53,090 bases of DNA from JBQKLI01 sp012798975 (lineage in GTDB: Bacteria; Bacillota; Clostridia; Tissierellales; Peptoniphilaceae): contig NZ_JBQKLI010000015.1 of NCBI RefSeq assembly GCF_052116305.1, positions 1-53,090 on the forward strand. Direction: 5' to 3'. The position numbers and the translations under genes are program-made. Numbering within the stretch: position 1 is the first letter of the stretch; every line of letters begins with the position of its first letter. Below the pieces are notes generated by a model. The model ran no database searches and was not told where the DNA came from. It saw only the letters and a program-made list of their open reading frames with translations. Below, in pieces: positions 32,327 through 40,622 of this stretch.

Positions 32327-33631
32327 TTAAAATATTGTTTGATCTTGAATCTTAGTTTCTAAAGCAACTAGGGCTTCATCGACTAATTTTCTTCTCAAAG
32401 CTTTTTCTTCTTCTGGATCTAGTGCAGGATTTCCTAATGGATGTGGAATCGCTACAGTAGGTACGATTCTGTTTGCGCCTACTGTTAAAGAGATAGGGGC
32501 GATTGTACATAAGTGAACTACAGGAAGTCCTGTGCTTTCAATTTCTTTTACCATTGTTGCACCGCAACGTGTACAGGTGCCTCACGTTGAAGTGAGTATA
32601 ACTGCATCTACTCCGTCATTCACCAACTTTTGCCCGATTTCGTGAGCAAAATGTTTCGAACTGGCAACTGCTGTTCCGTTTCCTACAGTACTATAGAAAT
32701 TATCGTATAATTTTCCGATTTTGCCTTCTTTTTCAAGATCTCTTAATACATCTACTGGAAGAACACGATCTGGATCTGCGTTTGCATATACTGGGTCGAA
32801 TCCGCCGTGAGCTGTTTCAAAAGTTTCTTCTGTAAGATCATCGACTCCGGCGATAGAATATTCTCCATACTTAGAAGCAGAAGAAGATTCGATATGATCC
32901 GGATTGCCTTTTGGAACAATTCCTCCAGAAGTTACAAGAGCGATTGTAGCGTGCGCCATATCTTCGATGGCAAAACTTGGAGAAACTCTGTCGAATGTAG
33001 GCATAGGATATTCTGTTTCATAATCTTCGCCTGTAATTTTTTTAACCAGCATATCTACTGCTCTTTCAGAACCGCGTTTTTCAGCGAAATAGTTTACACG
33101 TACGCCTTTTGAGATATAGTGTTCTTCTTTTGGTCCTAAGATTTCTTCCCCAAGGGCAAGTTTTCTAGCCAGTTCTGCCATTTTTGGAAGTGCTTTTCTC
33201 ATACCTGATGCAGAGTTTGCAGTTTCGATGATATAAAGATCTTTTTTGAACATATCTACGCCCGGGTTTTCAGGATACATTCCTGTAACAACAGGTATTT
33301 CCAATTCTTCTTGTACAGCTTTGGCAATACTTCCTGCAGCCACACCATAACGTCCTGCGTTAAAAGAGGGACCAGCGATGAACAAGTCAGGGTCAAAACT
33401 TTTAATCATATTGATTAATTCTTTTGTAGTTTCTTCCATATTTTCGTTGAAATAACTGTCTCCGCAGACTACTGTGCCGACAACTTCAAAACCTTCTCCT
33501 AATTTAGTGTCTAATTGTTTACTTACTGGAGGCAGTTCTTCTGCAATGAAAGGCTCGATGTCGGCTTTTTCTTCGCCGCCAATCCCTGCGAAAAATTGAT
33601 TTATATAGTGCACGACTTTTATATTCGCCAT
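32327..33631 (-). CDS. grdB: Glycine reductase component B selenoprotein subunit GrdB (UGA = Sec350)
   Basis: 434-aa substrate-specific subunit that, with processed GrdE, binds glycine as a Schiff base and transfers its carboxymethyl group to selenium. Reading is open through a UGA at 32584-32582, codon 350, exactly the Sec position of P. acidaminophilum GrdB, in the context TST-U-GTCTRCGATM (Sec-x2-C-x2-C). The part before it ends DAVILTST and the part after runs 75 codons. A hairpin starting 3 nt after the UGA (GCACC/GGTGC) is a plausible SECIS. A conventional caller would split the gene at 32582. RBS AGGAGAA. Confidence 0.97.
32556..32584 (-). promoter_or_regulatory. Probable SECIS hairpin of grdB
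   Basis: Immediately after the UGA the coding strand reads GGCACCTGTACACG then TTGCGGTGCAA; GCACC pairs with GGTGC around a 12-nt loop. Bacterial SECIS elements occupy this position, where SelB binds. Confidence 0.65.
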
Positions 33632-33660
33632 ATTATTATTCTCCTAATGTTCTTTCTCTA

Positions 33661-34134
33661 TTAGTATTTACTGTTTTCTTCTCGGATGCCTTTGATTTCT
33701 TCAGCAATTTCGTCTACGTCAAGGACCATTTCCATCATACCGATTTGATCTTCGTAAACGTCTTCGTCAAATAATTCTTTCATTTCTTCTTCTACTACGT
33801 GATAAACGGCAAGACCTAATTCCACTCCTGCTAAAGGACCGGCAAATGTAGGATCGCCTGCTGTAACTGTTTCAGCTGCAAGACCTGCAGACTCCGCTTC
33901 GGATGCACCAAGAATAACCACAAGATTTTCAGGGCTGTATTTTTCAGCCGCTTCTTTCACTCTCTTTTGGTTTTCTAAGTCCATAGCGCCCGCGCTAGTT
34001 CAGACAAAACACTCTGTAGATGAAAATACTACTTCTGTATTTGGAACGGTATTAACACATTCCTCAATAGCAGGAGCAGGGATTCCATCACGATCGCCAA
34101 CGATAATGATTTTTTTATTTTCTAAAACGCTCAT
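33661..34134 (-). CDS. grdA: Glycine reductase selenoprotein A, copy 2 (UGA = Sec45)
   Basis: 157-aa selenoprotein A that carries the carboxymethyl group between protein B and protein C. UGA at 34002-34000 is codon 45 in CFVU-TSAGAMDLENQ, the family's Cys-x2-Sec redox motif. ATG 34134 has RBS GGAGGAAA. This is the downstream member of a tandem pair: bases 33665-34065 are identical to 34154-34554 in copy 1, whereas the first 69 bases differ at about 14 mostly synonymous sites (protein difference Val3/Ile3 only). An annotation ignoring Sec would report only a 107-aa fragment starting at 33984. Confidence 0.96.
33979..34002 (-). promoter_or_regulatory. Probable SECIS hairpin of grdA copy 2
   Basis: After UGA: ACT-AGCG-CGGG-CGCT-ATGG, a compact GC stem AGCG/CGCT with a G-rich loop 3-4 nt downstream of the Sec codon. 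Confidence 0.65.
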
Positions 34135-34149
34135 AATTTCCTCCTTCTA

Positions 34150-34623
34150 TTAATATTTACTGTTTTCTTCTCGGATGCCTTTGATTTCTTCAGCAATTTC
34201 GTCTACGTCAAGGACCATTTCCATCATACCGATTTGATCTTCGTAAACGTCTTCGTCAAATAATTCTTTCATTTCTTCTTCTACTACGTGATAAACGGCA
34301 AGACCTAATTCCACTCCTGCTAAAGGACCGGCAAATGTAGGATCGCCTGCTGTAACTGTTTCAGCTGCAAGACCTGCAGACTCCGCTTCGGATGCACCAA
34401 GAATAACCACAAGATTTTCAGGGCTGTATTTTTCAGCCGCTTCTTTCACTCTCTTTTGGTTTTCTAAGTCCATAGCGCCCGCGCTAGTTCAGACAAAACA
34501 CTCTGTAGATGAAAATACTACTTCTGTATTTGGAACGGTATTAACACATTCCTCGATAGCAGGTGCAGGGATTCCGTCTCTGTCTCCTACTATAATGATT
34601 TTTTTGTTTTCTAATATACTCAC
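34150..34623 (-). CDS. grdA: Glycine reductase selenoprotein A, copy 1 (UGA = Sec45)
   Basis: First of two tandem grdA genes, 157 aa, starting at GTG 34623 (RBS AGGAGGAA). Sec is encoded by UGA 34491-34489, codon 45 (TECFVU). The remaining 112 residues are the same as in copy 2. The neighbours are grdE (23 nt upstream) and grdA copy 2 (15 nt downstream). Doubling the gene may match the high demand for protein A, the shared and abundant carrier of the complex. Thioredoxin is the known reductant of this protein; its genes are not here. Confidence 0.96.
34468..34491 (-). promoter_or_regulatory. Probable SECIS hairpin of grdA copy 1
   Basis: Same AGCG-CGGG-CGCT stem-loop as in copy 2, 3-4 nt after the Sec UGA, within the 401-nt identical block. 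Confidence 0.65.
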
Positions 34624-34646
34624 GATATTCCTCCTATGAATATTGA

Positions 34647-35933
34647 TTAATAAGTTTTTGCGGATAGATAATTGAAGCCGGTTTCGTTAGTAGCTCCAGT
34701 AATGGCTTGGATTTCGACTTCGATCGTACCGTCATCTTTTAAAGAATCTTCGTTTCCGCCGGCAATAGTGTTGACGACTTCGATATGACCGATGATTTTA
34801 TCTAATTTTGGCAATTGAATAACTTGGTTTGCATTTCCACCGGTAACTACTGCATTTGCTGTTGGATCTGCATCGGCTAAGGATTGAGAAGCTCCGTCTC
34901 TTCCGGCATATTCGTCCGTTACAATAACTGTTTTTATTCCTTTTCCTTCGATTTTCTTCGTATTCATAATAAGATCGGTATCTGGATTTCCGAAACCTTC
35001 TTGAGAGACGATAACAGCATCTACGCCAAGATATCTTACAAGTTTTGCAGTCCAGTTGGATGATCGTTCTTTATCCATTAGATATACGTTTTCGTTTGTG
35101 ATAACAACTCCTACGAAGTTATAATCTTTACCATGACGAGCATATAAATCTTCGATAACACCATTGTTTAAGTGAACATAAGTGGGGTTTTTGTCGCAAG
35201 CTGATACACAGTTTCCGCTGACAATCGCTCCGTCCATAATCTCTGTAGGGTATAGGAACGTTGGAACAATTTGTTTTCCGTCTACACCGTATACATAAGT
35301 GTCATGAAGAAGACCTTGTGTTTGAAGCATATATACATAAGCTACTTTTGGAAGATCAGGGTACTCATGAATTTGTTCAAGAAGGGGTTTTGTTTCATAA
35401 ACAGTTGTTTCATCTGGAGTTAATTCTTTTGCTAATTCTCCTAGATACGTCGCTGCTTTGAAGCCTACTAAACGAACAGCTCTTTCATGATCATGCTGTT
35501 TTAAATCATCAACAGGTTCACAGATGATCACAAGATTGTTTGTTTTTGAGAAAGGTGTGTATTTGGCGCCTTCTCCAGTCATATCGATAATACCTTCTTG
35601 GAAACCTACGATTTTACCGGTAGTAACTACAGCCATTCCTTTTAAGGCGTTTGTTTTGCCTTCTCCGACTGTATCGACTTTGCCGATAACACCAGGGAAT
35701 ATTTCGCCAGGACCTTCTACTTTAACTCTTGGTTCTACAACGTCTTTGACAGGTGTAATACGTACACTCTCGCCAGGTCTCGCAATATCGAATTCTATGG
35801 ATTTGATATGCTCGTCTCCGCTGACAGCGTCTAATAATTCTTCTTTATTTACATAAAGTACGCCGTCTTCAATTTTCGATGAATCAGCAAATTGAATATC
35901 CTTTATAAAAATTTTGCCTAATTCTAATCGCAT
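34647..35933 (-). CDS. grdE: Glycine reductase component B proprotein GrdE
   Basis: 428-aa proprotein of protein B. In characterised enzymes it is cleaved autocatalytically at Cys242, which becomes a pyruvoyl group that binds the glycine amino group; here Cys242 is present in SGNCVSACDKNPT. The length and the N-terminus MRLELGKIFIKDIQFAD match glycine-specific GrdE rather than being truncated. First structural gene after grdX, 283 bp downstream of it. RBS GGAGGT. Confidence 0.96.
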   Translation of the reverse strand: MRLELGKIFIKDIQFADSSKIEDGVLYVNKEELLDAVSGDEHIKSIEFDIARPGESVRITPVKDVVEPRVKVEGPGEIFPGVIGKVDTVGEGKTNALKGMAVVTTGKIVGFQEGIIDMTGEGAKYTPFSKTNNLVIICEPVDDLKQHDHERAVRLVGFKAATYLGELAKELTPDETTVYETKPLLEQIHEYPDLPKVAYVYMLQTQGLLHDTYVYGVDGKQIVPTFLYPTEIMDGAIVSGNCVSACDKNPTYVHLNNGVIEDLYARHGKDYNFVGVVITNENVYLMDKERSSNWTAKLVRYLGVDAVIVSQEGFGNPDTDLIMNTKKIEGKGIKTVIVTDEYAGRDGASQSLADADPTANAVVTGGNANQVIQLPKLDKIIGHIEVVNTIAGGNEDSLKDDGTIEVEIQAITGATNETGFNYLSAKTY

Positions 35934-36216
35934 TCTATACCTCCGTTTTAGTTCATTTATTTAGATAAGCTGCAGAGAAGGTGAAGATGATTCTGCGCCT
36001 AGTCTATTTGTATTTGTGACAGTTTTAGCCAAGCTGTAAAAAAGTCTGAAAGCGTTTAACTGTTGAAAAGACAACACCGTTATTTTAATAAGTAAATAAC
36101 GAGTTCATTTATGAATATTTTAATAAAGGTTAAATTATTATCATGAACAGGTAAAAAATAAATTCTGCAACTTTTATTAAGTTAAAATATTATCAAAATA
36201 CTGTAAAAAAACAATT
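35934..36216 (-). other. Leader between grdX and grdE
   Basis: AT-rich interval without ORF. It has a small hairpin GTTATTT/AAATAAC (36079-36100). No riboswitch motif is visible; the interval may carry an extra promoter for grdE but none is clear. Confidence 0.4.
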
Positions 36217-36579
36217 TCACATTCTAGCAAGAGTATTGTCGATTAAATCTTTATCGACAACTTGGAAATCCTCCAGTATTTCGTTGGTCCATTTTATATT
36301 CTTGTTAATCTTGTAAAATTTTGTTGCTGTTTCGATCGCTTCTTCAATCAGCTCGATAGAAGTAAAAGAAATAGTATTTGCTTTTTGGATCACGATCGTT
36401 CGATAGATCGTTTCGTAGGGTTTTACACTTCCGTAGAGAGGATGGGTTAATAATTCGTATCCTAAATGAAGATAATCTCTAGTCTTTTTCAAAATTCCGA
36501 TATAATCCATATCTTGAAATTCTACTTCGTATCTGCCAGTGTAATTTTTGAACATGGGATTGTTTGTAATAATCAGCAT
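36217..36579 (-). CDS. grdX: GrdX family protein
   Basis: 120-aa small protein of unknown role that regularly precedes glycine, sarcosine or betaine reductase genes. Family features: MLIITNNPMFKN at the start, VEFQDMDYIGILKKTRDYLHLGYELLTHPL (split near 45), GSVKPYETIY near 50-60. It follows the glycine riboswitch directly and precedes grdE, so it is probably part of the same transcript. RBS is AGGGGGTGA. Confidence 0.9.
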   Translation of the reverse strand: MLIITNNPMFKNYTGRYEVEFQDMDYIGILKKTRDYLHLGYELLTHPLYGSVKPYETIYRTIVIQKANTISFTSIELIEEAIETATKFYKINKNIKWTNEILEDFQVVDKDLIDNTLARM

Positions 36580-36594
36580 TTGTCACCCCCTATA

Positions 36595-36633
36595 ATAAAA
36601 AAACAGAAAGATAAGCACGCCTCATCTCTCTGT
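36595..36633 (-). terminator. Riboswitch terminator ahead of grdX
   Basis: Coding strand ACAGAGAGATGA pairs with TTATCTTTCTGT (with mismatch/wobble) and is followed by T7. It lies between the glycine aptamer and grdX, the expression platform position. Confidence 0.75.
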
Positions 36634-36750
36634 CGAATTCTTCAGATTGTAGTCCAGTATCAGTCCTTTTACCTGAGAATTTCAGAGATTTTTTTGGCTA
36701 AAAATTTCCTTGTCCCTTCGGTTTCGCTATACGAATCTCCCGATACTTTC
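36634..36750 (-). promoter_or_regulatory. Glycine riboswitch (single aptamer)
   Basis: The minus strand carries the conserved elements in order: GGGAGATTC, ACCGAAGG (36721-36714) with GACAAGG, ATCTCTGAAATTCTC and AGGTAAAAGGACTG (36675-36660). This matches the gcvT-type glycine aptamer. Only one aptamer is seen rather than the common tandem pair. In this context glycine should switch the grd operon on, by preventing the terminator that follows. Confidence 0.92.
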
Positions 36751-36799
36751 ATCCTAAATGTATTCAATTTTAAACACTATAATTTATTTCTTATGTTCT

Positions 36800-37429
36800 G
36801 AGTTCATAGTATCATCTCATTGAAAAAAGGTCAACGAAATAGATATAAAGTATTAAAATTAATGTCAAAAAATAAATAATCTCAAAAAAATACCGAGTGT
36901 ATTTGTAATTCAACACGATGAAAACGATATCACAGATGTGTTTTTTATAAGAAAATTCTTTTTAAAGGCTGTTTTTTTATAGAGATACAAAATCCCTTGA
37001 ATCGGTCAAAGAAATTAATGTGGGTGTTCTTATCAGATAGCAGTATAAGAAATATAATTTTGCAGCAGGGAGGAGGTTTTGTTTTTAAAAAGCAATGCGA
37101 AAGGTTAGGAATTTTTAAGGTGTATTATCTCTAGCGAAATGTCTTAAAATAAAATATTTGCAAATAAAGCTGAATTTTTTTATAATAACGGGGTAATAAG
37201 TAGCTAGAAAATATAAACATATTACATCATAAAAACTTCCTAGGTTTTTACATAATATGCCTCGAATATAATTATTCGAGGCATATTTATTTGCGGGAAA
37301 ATAAAATCTTCCCGCATTAAAAAACAAAGAATAAAATTAGAGAATAGGGAGATATTGCCTTTGCCGTTATGTTAATAAAAAGATAATATTTACAGCTAAA
37401 ATTTTGAATGATAGAATAGAGAATATCCT
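36800..37429. other. Gene-free AT-rich region upstream of tRNA-Sec
   Basis: No ORF with a ribosome site. The clear structures are two adjacent hairpins: ATGCCTCGAATA/TATTCGAGGCAT (37258-37285) and TGCGGGAA/TTCCCGCA (37292-37316). The first is a near-perfect 12-14-bp stem. A GGGAGGAGG at 37069-37077 is followed only by a nine-codon frame. Confidence 0.5.
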
Positions 37430-37526
37430 GGGGGTGGATGAGTGCTGGTGTGCTCTCTGGTCTTCAAAACCAGCATGAGGGGTTAGGAGCCTCTTGGGTG
37501 GGTTCGATTCCCACGCACTCCCGCCA
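37430..37526 (+). tRNA. selC: tRNA-Sec (anticodon UCA)
   Basis: 97 nt with encoded CCA. Anticodon arm CTGGT-CTTCAAA-ACCAG gives anticodon TCA. A 6-bp D stem (GAGTGC/GTGCTC) with the short TGGT loop, a long variable arm (GAGG...CCTC) and T arm GTGGG-TTCGATT-CCCAC are typical of bacterial tRNA-Sec. The eight-position acceptor GGGGGTGG faces GCACTCCC with one G-T pair and a G-G mismatch at the inner pair. It decodes the UGA codons of grdA (both) and grdB nearby. Confidence 0.96.
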
Positions 37527-37532
37527 TTACAT

Positions 37533-37575
37533 ATAACTTTCGCGAAGGAGAACCTGTCGCGGGGGAAAAGGTTAT
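37533..37575 (+). other. Stable branched hairpin just after tRNA-Sec
   Basis: ATAACTTT pairs with AAAGGTTAT, inside it CGCG with CGCG, and inside that AGG-AGAA-CCT. It starts 6 nt after the tRNA CCA end and has no T run, so it is not a classical terminator. It may be a processing signal, or the leader of the symporter mRNA. Confidence 0.5.
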
Positions 37576-37691
37576 AATGAGACAGAATATAATTGCAATT
37601 TACATAGAAGGGAGGAGTATAATATAAATTTGAAAACGTTTTAGCAATTATAAAAAAATAGAATAGTAGATATTCAAAGATGGAGGACAAT

Positions 37692-39098
37692 ATGGAGTTG
37701 TTTATAAGTATAGTAAATTTTGTCAATCGTATAATGTGGGATTATGTTCTTTTATTTGCTTTACCCGCTGTAGGGGTAATCTTTACTTTGATGTTGGGTT
37801 TTCCGCAGATTAGAAGATTTCCGGCAGCATTAAAGCAAACCTTCGGCAGGGTGTTTGACAAAGAAGAGAATGCTAGAAGAAGAGCTGCTGGAGAGATTTC
37901 ATCTTTTCAAGCACTAGCAGTAGCAATTGCAGCGCAAGTTGGAACAGGTAATGTTGCCGGAGTTGCGACGGCGATTATATCAGGAGGTCCTGGAGCGATT
38001 TTCTGGATGTGGCTTGCCGCATTCTTCGGAATGGGCACAATATTTTCAGAGGCGATTCTAGCTCAGATCTTTAGAACAAAAGATGAAGACGGAAATTTAG
38101 TCGGAGGACCTGCCTACTATATCAGCAATGGTTTTAAACACAAAGGTTTGGCGAAATTCCTTGCAGCTTTCTTTGCGATAGCGATTACCATTGCATTGGG
38201 TTTTGTAGGAAATATGACTCAGTCAAACTCTATCGCATCATCTGTAAATGCAGCGTTTGGAGTACCTTCTATAGCGGTAGGAATTGCAGTGGCAATCCTC
38301 GCAGCATTAGTGTTTATCGGCGGAATTTCAAGAATTGCATCTTTCGCAGAGATGGTAGTTCCGATAATGGCAGCGGCTTATATCGGTCTTGCTATCGTAG
38401 TAATGGTTAAGTTCAACGATCAGATTATACCAACGATCTCATTGATTTTCTCGGAAGCTTTCAGTACGAAAGCGGTAGCCGGCGGTGCAGCGGGAACGGT
38501 TATGAAACAAGCGATGCGTTATGGTGTTGCAAGAGGTCTATTCTCAAACGAAGCCGGTATGGGTTCTACACCTCAAGCCCATGCGACAGCGAATGTTGAT
38601 CATCCTGCAGAGCAGGGGTTAACTGCTATGGTCGGCGTATTTATCGATACAGGCCTTGTTTGTACAGCGACTGCATTAGTAGTAATATTAACTGGTGCAA
38701 ATGAAATCCCTGGTCTTAATGGAGCCTTAGTAACTCAAGAAGCTTTTTCTATTGCCTTTGGTACTTTCGGCAGAATGGCTTTATCTGTTTGTTTAACATT
38801 CTTTGCCTTTACAACAGTGGTCGGCTGGTATTACTTTGGCGAAACCAATGTGAAGTATCTTTTCGGCGACAAAGGCCTTCTTCCATATAGAGCCATTGTA
38901 ATCATCTTTATCATTTTGGGATCATTATTTACCGATATCGGTTTAGTATGGTCTATAGCAGATATGACAAACTCTATTATGGTATTACCAAACTTGATCG
39001 GTCTTCTTGTTCTTATGAAGTATGTTCGAAATACATCTAAGGATTATGATAGATGCAAGGAATTGGGAGAGATCAAATACGATTACAAATATGAATAA
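37692..39098 (+). CDS. Alanine/glycine:cation symporter family (AGCS) protein
   Basis: About 468-aa Na+-coupled amino acid carrier with about 11 helices (COG1115). Signature parts: FALPAVGVIFTLMLGFPQIR near the start, AVAIAAQVGTGNVAGVATAI near 75, FSNEAGMGSTPQAHATANV near 285, and a late FGETNVKYLFG. Family members carry alanine or glycine. Position next to tRNA-Sec and opposite the glycine reductase operon makes glycine a likely substrate (inference). ATG 37692 is chosen because GGAGGA ends 4-5 nt upstream; ATG 37680 would overlap that site. Confidence 0.9.
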   Translation: MELFISIVNFVNRIMWDYVLLFALPAVGVIFTLMLGFPQIRRFPAALKQTFGRVFDKEENARRRAAGEISSFQALAVAIAAQVGTGNVAGVATAIISGGPGAIFWMWLAAFFGMGTIFSEAILAQIFRTKDEDGNLVGGPAYYISNGFKHKGLAKFLAAFFAIAITIALGFVGNMTQSNSIASSVNAAFGVPSIAVGIAVAILAALVFIGGISRIASFAEMVVPIMAAAYIGLAIVVMVKFNDQIIPTISLIFSEAFSTKAVAGGAAGTVMKQAMRYGVARGLFSNEAGMGSTPQAHATANVDHPAEQGLTAMVGVFIDTGLVCTATALVVILTGANEIPGLNGALVTQEAFSIAFGTFGRMALSVCLTFFAFTTVVGWYYFGETNVKYLFGDKGLLPYRAIVIIFIILGSLFTDIGLVWSIADMTNSIMVLPNLIGLLVLMKYVRNTSKDYDRCKELGEIKYDYKYE

Positions 39099-39107
39099 AA
39101 AAGTATT

Positions 39108-39145
39108 AAAAACCTGTTTTGTGAAAATGCAAAACAGGTTTTTTT
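39108..39145 (+). terminator. Terminator after the AGCS symporter
   Basis: AAAACCTGTTTT pairs with AAAACAGGTTTT around GTGAAAATGC and ends in a T8 run, 10 nt after the stop. Confidence 0.85.
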
Positions 39146-39360
39146 GTTGGAGAAAGAAGCTGCATAGATGAGATAACAGAGAATAGAAAGGATTAAAATG
39201 AAATCCTAGAAAAAAGCTATATTATTATCGGCAGAAATGGTACATTAGAAGAAAGACAGAGATGAAATCAATAAGAATAATGAGGATGAAAAAGCTTAAG
39301 AAGTTTCTGCTGAAAAAATTTCAAGAAGCTGTTAAGGATAAAGAGAGAAAAGGAGGGAAC

Positions 39361-40174
39361 ATGAACAAAAAGATAATATTTAAGCTGCTGATAGGGGCAG
39401 CGGCTGCCTTTTTTTTTTATTCTTCTAGGAATTAATAATCATCTGAATGTGGTGCAGTATCAAATACAAGATGAAAGAATAAAGGGAAATATGAAAATTG
39501 CTTTTATTTCGGACTATCACAGCGAAGACTATGGAGAGAAGCAGGAGAAACTCTTGAAAGCCCTAGAAGAAGAACATCCGGATGCAGTCTTTTTAGGAGG
39601 CGATATTTTCGATGATAAGAAACCTTATGAGAATGTATTAGAACTTCTAGAAGGGCTGAAAGGAAATTACGAAACCTATTTTGTTACGGGAAATCATGAG
39701 TTTCGCCTAGAAAATACGGATGAAATAAAAGAAGTAGTAAAAAGTTATGGGATTCATGTTTTAGCAGGGGAGACTGTGCCCTTGATAAGAGAGAATCTCG
39801 GCGTTGATATAAGCGGTATCGATGATGAGGATGCGGGATATGAAGGTTTTTATCAGCAGTTTGAAAAGGCGGAAGAAACAAGACGAGAAGAAGCGTACTC
39901 TATTCTTTTAAGCCACCGCCCCGAGTATTTCGATTATTATGCCGGAAAAGGCTACGATCTCGTATTGTCAGGGCATACCCATGGAGGTATCTGGAGAATT
40001 CCGAAGATCAGCAACGGCTTTCTTTCCAGTGAAAGAAAGTATATGGGCGGAAAGTACCAAATAGAAAATTCGAATTTAATCGTAGGACGTGGTTTGGCGA
40101 AATGGACAGGAGTGCTTTTTCGGCTATATAATCCGCCGGAACTAGTCGTTGTTTTACTGGAAGGAAAAGATTAA
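39361..40174 (+). pseudogene. YkuE-like membrane-anchored metallophosphoesterase, frameshift in a T10 tract
   Basis: The main frame (from about 39419) encodes the calcineurin-like phosphoesterase: ISDYHSEDYG, GGDIFDD, GNHEFR, LSHRPEYFD and SGHTHGGIW metal motifs are intact. A well-placed start (AGGAGGG then ATG 39361) encodes MNKKIIFKLLIGAAAAFFF, the expected signal anchor, but in another frame: the run of ten T at 39409-39418 is one too long. Nine T would give one ~271-aa protein aligned end to end with the paralogue at 48819. Without the fix the only start is GTG 39449. Slippage, phase variation, pseudogene or sequencing error are all possible. Confidence 0.8.
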
Positions 40175-40197
40175 AATAAATATAAAAATATGCTGAA

Positions 40198-40242
40198 GCA
40201 AAAGCCTGATGTTTTTCGAGAAGCTCAGGCTTTTGCTTTTTT
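40198..40242 (+). terminator. Terminator after the metallophosphoesterase
   Basis: GCAAAAGCCTGA pairs with TCAGGCTTTTGC, followed by T6. Confidence 0.88.
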
Positions 40243-40280
40243 GAGATAAGAGTTTTAGTGGATATGCAAAAGTTAACAAC

Positions 40281-40308
40281 TTGACCTATAATATTTCTGC
40301 GGTATAAT
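40281..40308 (+). promoter_or_regulatory. Promoter with a ~305-nt leader before the 40623 gene
   Basis: TTGACC (40281-40286), 16-bp spacer, TATAAT (40303-40308). The next gene starts at 40623, so the 5' leader would be about 305 nt. The leader contains CTCCCTTTC/GAAGGGAG (about 40360-40410) and further pairable segments, but no riboswitch class that I recognise. The whole 40243-40622 interval otherwise holds no gene. Confidence 0.6.
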
Positions 40309-40622
40309 GGTCTCACAAGTTTTTATCAATTTTTAAAATGACAATAAATTAACACAATATTCTCCCTTTCTTTTGAAAAGATAGGTTTTTAAGGGATGAA
40401 GGGAGATTGGAAGAAGAAAATGCAGAGTATTATCTAGTGGAAGTTGAAAATTTTTTCATCTCTTTTGAAGAAATCTTAACAAACTTGTTCCACAATTAAT
40501 TTTGAAGTTCGAACCGCTATGGAAGAAATAATTAGAGCTGGTAAAGCTTTCAAACTATTTTTGGAGAAGAGGTCAAAGATAGGAAAGTCTTAAAAATAAA
40601 AAACATCCTTAAGGAGGATACT

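Noticed and set aside
34150..34473. Two separate 107-aa genes in place of grdA (also 33661-33984), and a 75-aa gene at 32327-32554
   Set aside because: They are the parts of grdA and grdB after in-frame UGA codons that encode selenocysteine; upstream segments match the families and end exactly at the known Sec positions.
37531..37680. A second glycine riboswitch in front of the AGCS symporter
   Set aside because: The CCGAAGG and AGGxAAAAGGAC cores are absent.
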